Positions 8,679 through 16,519 of a stretch of DNA of 64,000 nt are shown in pieces. Position 1 is the first letter of the stretch. Each line of letters opens with the position of its first letter. Below the pieces are notes generated by a model. That model was not told where the DNA came from, made no database searches, and worked only from the letters and a program-made list of their open reading frames with translations. Location of the stretch: the NCBI GenBank assembly GCA_965220825.1, contig OZ244839.1:868001-932000 (forward strand), in the 5' to 3' direction. The translations under genes were made by a program, and so were the position numbers. This DNA comes from G965220825 sp965220825 (GTDB taxonomy: Bacteria > Pseudomonadota > Alphaproteobacteria > UBA828).

Positions 8679-8971
8679 TCTTTCTCGCCGCCATCGGCGC
8701 ACTGGCGGCAACGGTGCTGCTCGCCCTTGTCCGCGCCTTCATGGGGCCTACCATTTTCGACCGCGTTCTCGCCGTGAACATGATCGGCACGTTGACCGTG
8801 CTGCTGATCGGCGCCATCGGCTTCTTCACGGAGCGTCCGGATTTCCTCGACATCGCACTCGCCTACACGCTGATCAACTTCGTCGGCACGATCGCGTTCC
8901 TGCGCTATATCCGGCGCAATAGGCAACGCCTCGCCCCGCACGACCGGGCGGGTGCGATGGACAAGAAGTAA
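8675..8971 (+). CDS. mrpF: Mrp-type antiporter subunit F
   Basis: 98-aa membrane protein with three hydrophobic segments, belonging to the MrpF/PhaF family. The conserved GPTIFDRVLAVNMIGT loop and the second helix TVLLIGAIGFF are present, as is DFLDIALAYTLINFVGTIAF. Translation starts at GTG 8675, sharing GTGA with the mrpE stop, which indicates translational coupling. MrpF is a small structural subunit needed for assembly of the complex. A longer reading frame upstream in this frame is only a shadow of mrpE. Confidence 0.9.
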   Translation: MIFLAAIGALAATVLLALVRAFMGPTIFDRVLAVNMIGTLTVLLIGAIGFFTERPDFLDIALAYTLINFVGTIAFLRYIRRNRQRLAPHDRAGAMDKK

Positions 8972-8976
8972 CCGCC

Positions 8977-9294
8977 GTGATCGTCGACATCCTGAGCTGG
9001 ATCGCCGTCGGAATCGGTGCCGCCTTTGTGCTCGTCGGCGGTATCGGGCTGCTCCGCATGCCGGACTTCTTCACCCGTGTCCATCCGGTAGGCGTCGCCG
9101 ACGCGGTGGGCGCAGGCTTCATGCTGCTGGGTTTCATGCTTCAGGCCGGCCTTTCCCTGACGACGCTGAAGCTTGTGCTGATCCTCCTGTTCCTCATCTT
9201 CACCGGTCCCACCGCGTCCCATGCGCTGGCGCATGCCGCGCTGCTCGACGGGCGCACACCCTGGACCCGAAAGAAGCGGAAGCCCGAGCCATAG
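8977..9294 (+). CDS. mrpG: Mrp-type antiporter subunit G
   Basis: 105-aa MrpG/PhaG family subunit with three predicted helices. The hallmark LLRMPDFFTRVHPVGVADAVGAG lies in the first half (shown here as shorter pieces: RMPDFFTRVHP, then VADAVGAGFMLLG), and the helix LKLVLILLFLIFTGPTASHA follows. A GTG start at 8977 gives the family N-terminus; it lies 5 bases after the mrpF stop. The charged C-terminal tail (RKKRKPEP) ends at the TAG that touches the beginning of the next reading frame. Confidence 0.9.
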   Translation: MIVDILSWIAVGIGAAFVLVGGIGLLRMPDFFTRVHPVGVADAVGAGFMLLGFMLQAGLSLTTLKLVLILLFLIFTGPTASHALAHAALLDGRTPWTRKKRKPEP

Positions 9295-9311
9295 ACCTCG
9301 TCATCAACATC

Positions 9312-9839
9312 GTGCTCATCGCGCTGCTCGTCGTGAGCGCGATGGTCGTCATTACCCGACGGGACCTGCTTGCGTCCGCGCTGGTACTCGGAAGCTACAG
9401 CCTCGTCATGGCAGTGCTCTGGGTCGTGCTCGACGCCGTGGACGTGGCCTTTACCGAGGCTGCCGTCGGTGCGGGCATGACGACGGTCCTCATGGTGCTG
9501 GCCATTGCGAAGGCGGGCCGCCAGGAAAGGATCAGGCACCACAAGCCGTGGCTCCCCATCGCCGCCGCACTCGCCACAGGCGCCCTGTTGATCTACGGCA
9601 CTCTGGATCTGCCCGCCTTCGGGGACCCTGAGGCGCCCGCACAGCAACATGTGGCGCCCTACTACATCGCGAACGCCGCAGCCGAGACCGAATCCCCCAA
9701 TGTGGTGACGGCCGTGCTTGCCTCCTATCGCGGCTTCGATACGCTGGGCGAGGTGACGGTGATCTTCACCGCCGGCATCGGCGTTCTGCTTCTGCTGCTG
9801 GCGGCGCGGCCGGGGCGGAGGACGGACAAGCCCGAATGA
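9312..9839 (+). CDS. DUF4040/MbhE-type antiporter subunit (counterpart of the MrpA C-terminus)
   Basis: About 175 aa, strongly hydrophobic. The first half is a DUF4040/MbhD-type unit (RRDLLASALVLGSYSLVMAV, then FTEAAVGAGMTTVLMVLA); the end, YRGFDTLGEVTVIFTAGIGV, is the MbhE-type piece found at the C-terminus of fused MrpA proteins. Here these parts form a separate polypeptide, so no full-length MrpA exists. The start is uncertain: homology extends a few residues upstream to 9291, where the codon is ATA (overlapping the mrpG TAG as ATAG), and the nearest standard start is GTG at 9312. The end overlaps mrpB by four bases (ATGA). Confidence 0.8.
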   Translation: MLIALLVVSAMVVITRRDLLASALVLGSYSLVMAVLWVVLDAVDVAFTEAAVGAGMTTVLMVLAIAKAGRQERIRHHKPWLPIAAALATGALLIYGTLDLPAFGDPEAPAQQHVAPYYIANAAAETESPNVVTAVLASYRGFDTLGEVTVIFTAGIGVLLLLLAARPGRRTDKPE

Positions 9840-10258
9840 GCGAGCAATACGTCCTCAGAATCATTACCCGGATGCTGGTACCGCCCATTCTCCTGTTCGG
9901 CCTTTATGTCCAGATGCACGGCCATTACGGGCCCGGCGGGGGCTTTCAGGCCGGTGTGATCTTCGCGGCAGGCTTCATCCTCTACGAACTCGTCTTCGGG
10001 ACGCCTGCGCGACGCCATGTCGTCCCGCTTTTCGCTCTGGCATCCGTCGCATGCCTCGGCGTGCTGCTCTATACGGGTGTGGGCGTCGCGAGCATGGTCG
10101 GGGGCGGTAAGTTCCTGGATTACGGCGCACTCGCGTCAACCGCAAGCGACGGCCAATATACCGGCATCGTCATCATCGAGATCGCGGTCGGCATCACGGT
10201 GGCGGCCGTGATGCTGGTCGTCTTCTACGCGTTCTATGCGGCCTCGGAGCGACGCTGA
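9836..10258 (+). CDS. mrpB: Mrp-type antiporter subunit B (MnhB domain)
   Basis: 140 aa, MnhB family, four predicted helices. The conserved opening IITRMLVPPILLFGLYV is followed by the diagnostic HGHYGPGGGFQAGVIFA loop, the GGGKFLDYG segment and a final helix that carries EIAVGITVAAVMLVVF. Start ATG overlaps the stop of the DUF4040 gene. MrpB packs beside the DUF4040/MbhE part in Mrp complexes, so the adjacency of these two genes mirrors the protein architecture. The stop abuts the mrpC start without a gap. Confidence 0.9.
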   Translation: MSEQYVLRIITRMLVPPILLFGLYVQMHGHYGPGGGFQAGVIFAAGFILYELVFGTPARRHVVPLFALASVACLGVLLYTGVGVASMVGGGKFLDYGALASTASDGQYTGIVIIEIAVGITVAAVMLVVFYAFYAASERR

Positions 10259-10621
10259 ATGGACGCGCTCGCCCATATCAACTACTGGGCTGCCATCCTG
10301 CTCGCATCGATCGGCCTCTATGCCGTCATCGCGCCACCGAATCTCGTCAAGAAGCTGATCGGACTCGGCCTGTTCCAGACGGCGGTCTTTCTCTTCTACA
10401 TCACTCTCGGGAAGATCGAAGGGGGTACGGCGCCGGTTTTGACAGAGACCCATACGGTCTATTCGAACCCGCTTCCCCATGTGCTGATTCTTACCGCGAT
10501 CGTCGTCTCGGTCTCCACCCTCGCCGTGGGGCTCGCACTCGCGGTAGCGATCCGGCGGGCATACGGCACCGCCGAAGAAGACGAGATCGACCGGCTCGAC
10601 CGCGCACCGGACGCGCCGTGA
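10259..10621 (+). CDS. mrpC: Mrp-type antiporter subunit C (NuoK-like)
   Basis: 120-aa NuoK/MrpC homologue with three helices: YWAAILLASIGLYAVI, LIGLGLFQTAVFLFYITLG and VLILTAIVVSVSTLAVGLAL. The loop PVLTETHTVYSNPLPHVLILT is typical of the antiporter branch rather than of complex I NuoK. Start ATG directly follows the mrpB stop. The end overlaps the GTG of the next large subunit by four bases. Confidence 0.91.
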   Translation: MDALAHINYWAAILLASIGLYAVIAPPNLVKKLIGLGLFQTAVFLFYITLGKIEGGTAPVLTETHTVYSNPLPHVLILTAIVVSVSTLAVGLALAVAIRRAYGTAEEDEIDRLDRAPDAP

Positions 10622-12093
10622 TCGCGAGCCATCTGCCAGCGCTTCAGGTCGCGCTCCCCCTCATAGCGGCCCCGCTCTGCGCCCTGATGCGGCGCGGACC
10701 CTATGCCTGGGCCCTCGCCACACTGGTCTCCTGGGGCGCGCTCGCCATTGCGGCGCTTCTCCTGCACGAGGTGACGACCGCGGGGCCGATTTCCTACAGG
10801 CTCGGCGGCTGGGCGCCGCCCTTCGGCATCGAGTATCGGCTCGACAGTTTGAACGCCTTTGTGATCCTCGTGATCGCCGGGATTGCCGCCTTCACCATGC
10901 CCTACGCTCGGCAGAGTGTGGAGCGCGAGCTTGCGTCCAGCCGGCAGCACCTCTTCTACACCACCTATCTGCTCGCTCTCACCGGGTTGCTCGGCATTGC
11001 GGCGACGGGAGACGCCTTCAACCTCTATGTCTTCTTGGAAATCTCCTCGCTGGCGAGCTACGTATTGGTGGCACTGGGACGGACCCGGCGCGCACTGATC
11101 GCCGCCTACCGCTATCTCATCATCGGCACCGTCGCGGCATCGTTGATCCTGCTGGGAATCGCCTTCCTGTACGCGAAGACCGGCACGCTGAACCTCGCGG
11201 ATCTCGCGGAACGGATACCGCCGCTCGGCGATTCGCCCGCGGTGCTCACCGCTTTCGCCTTCATCACCGTGGGCGTCCTGATCAAGCTCGCGCTCTTCCC
11301 GTTCCATCTCTGGCTGCCCAATACCTATGCGGGCGCACCATCCTTCGTTTCGGCCTTCCTCGCGGCGACGGCCACCAAGGTGGGCGCCTACGTACTGCTT
11401 CGCTTCGTCTTTACCGTGTTCGGCGCCCCCTTCGCCATCGGCACGCTGCCGCTGCCGGAGATCCTTCTCGCGCTTTCAGGCATTGCGGTCGTCGCGGGCT
11501 CGGCGGCCGCGCTCTTTCAGACCGACCTCAAGCGGCTTCTGGCATTCTCCAGTGTCGGCCAGATCGGCTATCTCGGTGTCGGTATCGGCCTCGCCTCGAT
11601 CACCGGCGTGACGGGTACGCTGATTCATATCTTCAACCACGCCCTCATGAAGGGCGGCCTCTTCCTTGCGGCAGGAAGCATCGCCTACCGCCTGGGCGCG
11701 ACCGACCTTCGTACGCTGCACGGCCTCGGGCGGCGCATGCCGTTCACCATGGCGGCGATCGTCATCGGCGGGCTGGGACTGGTGGGGGTTCCCGGCACGT
11801 CCGGTTTCGTGAGCAAATGGTATCTGGTGCAGGGCGCGCTGGAAGCGGATCTCTGGCCCGTGGCACTCCTCGTTCTGGCCGGCTCCCTGATTACCCTCGC
11901 CTATCTTGCGCGGGTGATCGAGGCGGCCTATTTCCACCCGCCGCCGGAAGGCGCCGCGCGCCAAGAGACGCCCTGGGCCATGCAGCTCTCCACCTGGCTG
12001 TTGATCGGGGGGTCGGTCTATTTCGGCCTGCACACCGAACTCACAATCGGCGTGGCCGAGCGCGCGGCCACGGCGCTTCTGGCGGTGCCGTGA
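10618..12093 (+). CDS. mrpD: Mrp-type antiporter large subunit D (first of three NuoL/M/N-like)
   Basis: 491-aa polytopic membrane protein of the proton-conducting NuoN/MrpD family. The TM5 glutamate (E141 in FLEISSLASYVLV) and TM7 lysine (K223 in LIKLALFPFHLWLP) that form the proton path in this family are both kept. The later GHALMKG-type region reads FNHALMKGGLFLAAGS, and LGLVGVPGTSGFVSKWY matches the broken-helix segment. It starts with GTG 10618 overlapping the mrpC stop, and its own stop overlaps the next start (GTGA). It is the closest of the three large subunits to classical MrpD. Confidence 0.9.
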   Translation: MIASHLPALQVALPLIAAPLCALMRRGPYAWALATLVSWGALAIAALLLHEVTTAGPISYRLGGWAPPFGIEYRLDSLNAFVILVIAGIAAFTMPYARQSVERELASSRQHLFYTTYLLALTGLLGIAATGDAFNLYVFLEISSLASYVLVALGRTRRALIAAYRYLIIGTVAASLILLGIAFLYAKTGTLNLADLAERIPPLGDSPAVLTAFAFITVGVLIKLALFPFHLWLPNTYAGAPSFVSAFLAATATKVGAYVLLRFVFTVFGAPFAIGTLPLPEILLALSGIAVVAGSAAALFQTDLKRLLAFSSVGQIGYLGVGIGLASITGVTGTLIHIFNHALMKGGLFLAAGSIAYRLGATDLRTLHGLGRRMPFTMAAIVIGGLGLVGVPGTSGFVSKWYLVQGALEADLWPVALLVLAGSLITLAYLARVIEAAYFHPPPEGAARQETPWAMQLSTWLLIGGSVYFGLHTELTIGVAERAATALLAVP

Positions 12094-13559
12094 GCCAGGC
12101 CCCACAAATCCTCGCCGCGCTCGGCGTGCCCCTGCTCGGTGCGCTCCTGATCTGGGCGTGTGCGCGGCGGCCGGCCCTCAGGGAGACGGTCTCCGTCGTG
12201 GCCGCCACCGCATTGTTCGGCCTCGTCGCCTCCCTCGCACCGGCCGTTGCGGCGGGCCTCACGCCCCGGGTCGCGCTCTTCGACATCGTGCCCGGCCTGC
12301 CGCTCGCCTTCGCGCTCGAGCCGCTTGGCATGCTGTTCGCGCTGGTGGCGTCCTTCCTCTGGATCGCGACGACCGTCTACGCCATCGGTTATGTACGGGC
12401 CAACCGGGAGGAGCACCAGACCCGCTTCTTCGCCTGCTTCGCGTTGGCGCTGGGCTCCACCATCGGTATCGCCTTTGCCGCCAACATGTTCACCTTGTTC
12501 CTCTTCTACGAGGCGCTGACGCTCTCGACCTATCCGCTGGTAACCCATAGCGGGAGCGCGGAGGCGCGGCGTTCCGGCAGGATCTATCTCGGCATTCTGC
12601 TCGCCACTTCCATCGTCCTTCAGCTCTTCGCGATTCTCTGGACCTGGGTGGAGGTGGGAACGCTGGAGTTCCGCAGCGGCGGGATTCTGGCAGGCCGCGT
12701 CGCCGAGCCTGTCGCCGCCATCCTGCTGGTGCTCTACATGTTCGGCGTCGGCAAGGCGGCGCTGATGCCCTTTCACGGTTGGCTGCCCGCCGCCATGGTG
12801 GCACCGACGCCGGTCAGCGCCCTGCTGCATGCCGTGGCGGTGGTAAAGGCCGGCGTGTTCACGGTTCTGAAAATCCTGGTCTACATCTTCGGCCTGGATT
12901 TCCTCCATTCCCTGGCGGGCAGCGAATGGCTGATCGCGGTCGCCGCCTTCACCATTCTGGTCTCCTCGCTGATCGCGCTCCGGCAAGACAACCTCAAGCT
13001 GAGGCTCGCCTATTCCACGGTAGGCCAGCTCGGCTATGTGGTTCTGGGCGGGGCGCTGGCAACCGGCGCGGGGCTCATGGGCGGCGCATTCCATATCGCG
13101 ACCCACGGCTTCGGCAAGATCACCCTCTTCTTCTGCGCCGGCGCGATCTATACCGCGGCCCGCAAGACGCTGGTGAGCGAGCTGAACGGCATAGGCTGGC
13201 GGATGCCGGTGACCATGGGTGCGTTTGCCGTCGGCGCGTTCAGTCTCGTCGGCCTGCCGCCCTTCGCCGCCTTCTGGAGCAAATGGTATCTGATCTCGGG
13301 CGCCGAAAGCGGTGGGAACCATGCCGCGACCGCGGTGCTGCTCGCGAGCTCACTGCTGAGTGCGGCCTATCTGCTGCCGATCGTGGGCAGGGCGTTCTTC
13401 CCCGCGAGGGGCGCGCGGCCCCCCGCCGGGGCCGGAGTAGCGGAGGCGCCCTGGCCCTTGCTCGCGGCCCTTTCCGTGACGGCGCTCGGAACCCTGATGT
13501 TGTTCTTCTTTCCGCATCTCGTGCTCGACTTCATTCGCTCCATTGCGGTCTATCGCTGA
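12090..13559 (+). CDS. Second NuoL/M/N-like proton-conducting subunit
   Basis: 489 aa, complex-I-antiporter family, translationally coupled to mrpD by a GTGA overlap. Conserved charged residues in membrane helices are present: E141 in FYEALTLSTYPLV and K222 in GVGKAALMPFHGWLP. Later segments HAVAVVKAGVF and FHIATHGFGKITLFFCAGA are more like NuoM/NuoL and formate-hydrogenlyase-type subunits than like MrpD. A longer reading frame begins upstream inside mrpD but is not expected to be used. Probably occupies the position taken by the MrpA N-terminal domain in fused systems (inference). Confidence 0.86.
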   Translation: MSQAPQILAALGVPLLGALLIWACARRPALRETVSVVAATALFGLVASLAPAVAAGLTPRVALFDIVPGLPLAFALEPLGMLFALVASFLWIATTVYAIGYVRANREEHQTRFFACFALALGSTIGIAFAANMFTLFLFYEALTLSTYPLVTHSGSAEARRSGRIYLGILLATSIVLQLFAILWTWVEVGTLEFRSGGILAGRVAEPVAAILLVLYMFGVGKAALMPFHGWLPAAMVAPTPVSALLHAVAVVKAGVFTVLKILVYIFGLDFLHSLAGSEWLIAVAAFTILVSSLIALRQDNLKLRLAYSTVGQLGYVVLGGALATGAGLMGGAFHIATHGFGKITLFFCAGAIYTAARKTLVSELNGIGWRMPVTMGAFAVGAFSLVGLPPFAAFWSKWYLISGAESGGNHAATAVLLASSLLSAAYLLPIVGRAFFPARGARPPAGAGVAEAPWPLLAALSVTALGTLMLFFFPHLVLDFIRSIAVYR

Positions 13560-13569
13560 GGTGAGCGGC

Positions 13570-13803
13570 ATGGGCAAAAAGGACGGCACGTGGAACGTGA
13601 AACGCCTGACGCTCGCGTTCGCAGCGCTCTGCGTCGGCGTGCTCGCGATCGATGCCGGCTATCACCGGTATGTGCAATTCTCGTGGGAGGGGTGGTTCGG
13701 TTTCCACGGATTCTTCGGGTTCATCGCCGGCGCCGTGCTGGTACTGGCGGCGACGGTCGTGCGCAGGCTCCTGCGGCGGCGCGAAGATTATTATGACGGC
13801 TAG
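13570..13803 (+). CDS. Small two-helix membrane protein of the antiporter operon
   Basis: 77-aa protein not assigned to a named family. It begins with a basic stretch (MGKKDGTWNVKR), then a hydrophobic segment LTLAFAALCVGVLAIDAGYH, a short aromatic loop (FSWEGWFGFHGFFGF), a second helix and a basic tail (RRLLRRRED). The basic ends suggest both termini face the cytoplasm. The ATG at 13570 lies 10 bases after the previous stop, and the 3' end overlaps the third large-subunit gene by 11 bases, so it belongs to the operon. A small accessory subunit is the natural guess. Confidence 0.7.
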   Translation: MGKKDGTWNVKRLTLAFAALCVGVLAIDAGYHRYVQFSWEGWFGFHGFFGFIAGAVLVLAATVVRRLLRRREDYYDG

Positions 13804-15487
13804 CGTCCCCCCCGCTTTCGTCTTCTTTGCCGGCGCTCTGCTCGCCCCCCTCCTGCCGGCGCGGCTGCGTCCGGCTTGGACGCTCGCGGTGCCGGTGCTC
13901 GGCGGCCTCGCCCTGTTGGGTGCGGCGAGCGGCGGAGGCGCGCTCGAGCTGGCGATTTTCGACCTCCGGCTCTCCCTCCTGCGTATCGATTCGCTCAGCC
14001 TTCTTTTCGGCATCCTGTTCCACCTGGCGGCCTTCATCGGCGTGGTTTTCGCGCTGCATGTGCGCGACCCGCTGCAACAGGCCGCCGCACTGCTCTATGC
14101 GGGCGCGGCGCTCGGCGCGGTGTTCGCGGGCGATCTGATTAGCCTTTTCATCTTCTGGGAAGGGGCGACGCTGGGCTCGGTGCTTCTTATCCTGGCGCGG
14201 CGCACCGAGCGCGCGACCCGGGCCAGCCTTCGTTATTTCATATTCCACCTGATATCGGGCCTGTTCCTGCTGGCCGGCGCGATAACGGTGATCGGCGAAA
14301 CCGGCTCTTCCGCATTCGGCCCTATCGGTATCGACAGTATGGGCGGCGTTCTGATCTTCATCGCCTTCGGCATCAAATGCGGCTTTCCGCTTCTGCATAG
14401 CTGGCTCACCGACGCCTACCCCGAATCGACGCCCACGGGCATGATTTTCCTGAGCGCGTTCACCACCAAGCTCGCCGTCTATGCACTGGCGCGCGGTTAT
14501 GCGGGCACGGAGGTGCTGATCTATATCGGCGCCACCATGGTGACGTTCCCGATCTTCCACGCCGTGATCGAGAACGACCTTCGCCGCACGCTCATCTACA
14601 GCACGATCGGTCAGATCGGCTTCATGGTGGTTGGAATCGGGATCGGAACGGCGCTGGCCCTGAACGGCGCGGTCGCCCACGCCTTCAACGACGTGATCTT
14701 CAAGGGCCTGCTGCTGATGGCCATGGGTGCGGTGATGCACCAGACGGGCAAGATCGACGGCTCGGCGCTGGGCGGGCTTTACAAATCCATGCCCCAAACA
14801 ACGGGGTTCTGCATCGTCGGCGCGGCGTCGATCTCCGCCCTTCCGCTCTTCTCGGGCTTTGTGAGCAAATCCATGATCATGGCGGCGGCCGCGGAAGAAG
14901 GCCTGTGGATCGTCTGGATCCTGCTGCTGTTCGCCGCCGCCGGCGTGCTCCATTATGCCGGAATAAAGGTTCCCTACTTCGCCTTCTTCGCGCAGGATTC
15001 AGGGATTCGTACGCGCGAAGCGCCCCTCAACATGCGGATCGCCATGGGTATCGCGGCGCTGCTCTGCGTCGCCATCGGCAGCTATCCGGCGTGGCTCTTT
15101 TCGATTCTCCCCTACCCCGCGACGTACGAGCCCTATACCGGAAGCCACGTGCTGGCGCATATCCAGCTCCTGCTCTTCTCGGCCCTCGCCTTCATCTTGC
15201 TCAAGATCGCCGGCATCTACCCGCCCCCGCTTCGCTCCGTAAACCTCGACTCCGACTGGTTCTACCGCCGCCTTCTGCCGGCGGCGTACCGCCACATGGA
15301 GCGCGCCGGGGCCACACTCTTCGGCGCTGTTGCGGCACGTTTTGTCCGCACGGCCGATACCCTCTTCGTACTCGCGGCGGGCCGGCACGGGCCGGAGGGC
15401 GTGCTCTCCCGAACATGGCAGACCGGCGCCATCGCACTCTGGATCGTGGTCCTGCTCGGGGTCTGTCTGGTGATCTACTACCTGTAG
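13793..15487 (+). CDS. Third NuoL/M/N-like proton-conducting subunit
   Basis: 564 aa, the longest of the three antiporter-like subunits. The paired membrane residues are E123 in FWEGATLGSVLLI and K195 in GIKCGFPLLHSWLTD. HAFNDVIFKGLLLMAMGA corresponds to the discontinuous helix, and LPLFSGFVSKSMIM follows. Beyond the usual 14-helix core the protein has about 100 extra residues with a soluble stretch (YRRLLPAAYRHMERA) and a final helix ending CLVIYYL, which might be a lateral arm as in NuoL (inference). ATG at 13793 overlaps the preceding small gene. It ends the operon; no terminator hairpin is evident after it. Confidence 0.85.
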   Translation: MTASVPPAFVFFAGALLAPLLPARLRPAWTLAVPVLGGLALLGAASGGGALELAIFDLRLSLLRIDSLSLLFGILFHLAAFIGVVFALHVRDPLQQAAALLYAGAALGAVFAGDLISLFIFWEGATLGSVLLILARRTERATRASLRYFIFHLISGLFLLAGAITVIGETGSSAFGPIGIDSMGGVLIFIAFGIKCGFPLLHSWLTDAYPESTPTGMIFLSAFTTKLAVYALARGYAGTEVLIYIGATMVTFPIFHAVIENDLRRTLIYSTIGQIGFMVVGIGIGTALALNGAVAHAFNDVIFKGLLLMAMGAVMHQTGKIDGSALGGLYKSMPQTTGFCIVGAASISALPLFSGFVSKSMIMAAAAEEGLWIVWILLLFAAAGVLHYAGIKVPYFAFFAQDSGIRTREAPLNMRIAMGIAALLCVAIGSYPAWLFSILPYPATYEPYTGSHVLAHIQLLLFSALAFILLKIAGIYPPPLRSVNLDSDWFYRRLLPAAYRHMERAGATLFGAVAARFVRTADTLFVLAAGRHGPEGVLSRTWQTGAIALWIVVLLGVCLVIYYL

Positions 15488-15532
15488 AGTCCGCCGCAAC
15501 ACATTGGCGCACATACCGAGGGGGCCGTTCCC

Positions 15533-15736
15533 CTATGCAGGACCGCGCGGCGGCAACGCCAGGTCCACGCCGCCAAGCGGCGCGACCCGGGCGCGTATGG
15601 CGTCGGCGAGGTTTCTGGGCCGCGGCTTGCGTCCGACGGCTTCGCGCAGAATGACCCGCGCCTCCTCTTCCATGGAGCGGTGACGCCGGGCGGCGCGAAC
15701 GCGAGGGCCCTGCCTCCAATAGCTGGCCGTCCCCAT
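15533..15736 (-). pseudogene. Degenerate FitA/ribbon-helix-helix-type antitoxin remnant without toxin
   Basis: The second half of this 67-codon frame is a textbook FitA/VapB-type antitoxin tail: RRHRSMEEEARVILREAV followed by LADAIRARVAPLGGVDLALP. The N-terminal DNA-binding strand expected there (about 19 residues ending in a RAA motif) is replaced by an unrelated 12-residue run, GTASYWRQGPRV, consistent with a small deletion plus frameshift. No PIN-domain toxin follows; 45 bases downstream lies the end of the antiporter operon. The whole gap between that operon and coxG (15488-15875) contains nothing else I can recognise. Read as a decayed toxin-antitoxin locus; a divergent functional antitoxin is less likely. 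Confidence 0.6.
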
Positions 15737-15875
15737 CCGTACAGCCGAGAACACTGCCGCCGGCGCCGCGTGCGGCCCTTTCGCACGACGCTTCCGGCGG
15801 AGGCTTGCCGGCGGTGGAGCGCGCTCATAGGGTTGGGCGCGGAGAGATGCACGGATCGCCAAGGGGGCCGCGTTC

Positions 15876-16499
15876 ATGAAGATGGCTGGGGAGTTCAAGG
15901 TTCCGACGGACCGGGAGACGGTCTGGCGGTCCCTCAATGATCCCGAGGTGCTGAAGGATTGCCTGCCGGGTTGCGAGGCGATCGAGAAGACGTCGGATAC
16001 GGAGATGACCGCGACGCTCACGATCCGCGTCGGGCCGGTGAAGGCCAAATTCAGCGGTGCGGTAACGCTCTCCGATCTGGATCCGCCGAATGGCTACACG
16101 CTCTCGGGCGAGGGCCAGGGCGGCCCCGCGGGTTTCGCGTCAGGGACCGCCAAGGTCGCGCTCGCGGAGGAAGACGGCGGCACCGTGGTCCGCTATGAGG
16201 CGGATGCCCAGGTGGGCGGCAAGCTTGCGCAGATCGGCTCCCGCTTGATCGATTCCACCGCCAAAAAGCTCGCCAACCAGTTCTTCGACAGCCTCGCGGA
16301 GAAGCTCGGCGGCGAAACGCCACCTGCCGAAGAACCCGCACCCGCTGCGGAGGAGCCGGTACCCGGTGAGACAGCAGAGGCCCCAACCCCGTCTCCCCTT
16401 GCGGGGCCGCGCAAGAGCCTGCCGGCATCGGTCTGGATTTCGGGCGTCGTCGCCGTCGCGCTCGTTATCGTGATCCTGGTTCTCGTCGGCGTCATCTAG
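15876..16499 (+). CDS. coxG: CoxG-type SRPBCC protein with C-terminal membrane anchor
   Basis: 207-aa CoxG homologue. The SRPBCC/START-like domain (about residues 1-150) starts with MKMAGEFKVPTDRETVW and carries LPGCEAIEK, GPVKAKFSG and SGTAKVAL. A Pro/Glu/Ala-rich linker leads to one C-terminal helix (WISGVVAVALVIVILVLVGV) that should tether it to the inner membrane. In the best known system CoxG anchors a CoxMSL-type molybdenum hydroxylase to the membrane. Here it heads a run of maturation genes, while the CoxMSL-like structural genes are about 30 kb away at 49-52.8 kb. Confidence 0.88.
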   Translation: MKMAGEFKVPTDRETVWRSLNDPEVLKDCLPGCEAIEKTSDTEMTATLTIRVGPVKAKFSGAVTLSDLDPPNGYTLSGEGQGGPAGFASGTAKVALAEEDGGTVVRYEADAQVGGKLAQIGSRLIDSTAKKLANQFFDSLAEKLGGETPPAEEPAPAAEEPVPGETAEAPTPSPLAGPRKSLPASVWISGVVAVALVIVILVLVGVI

Positions 16500-16519
16500 C
16501 CGCTGCCGGAGGCGCATTC

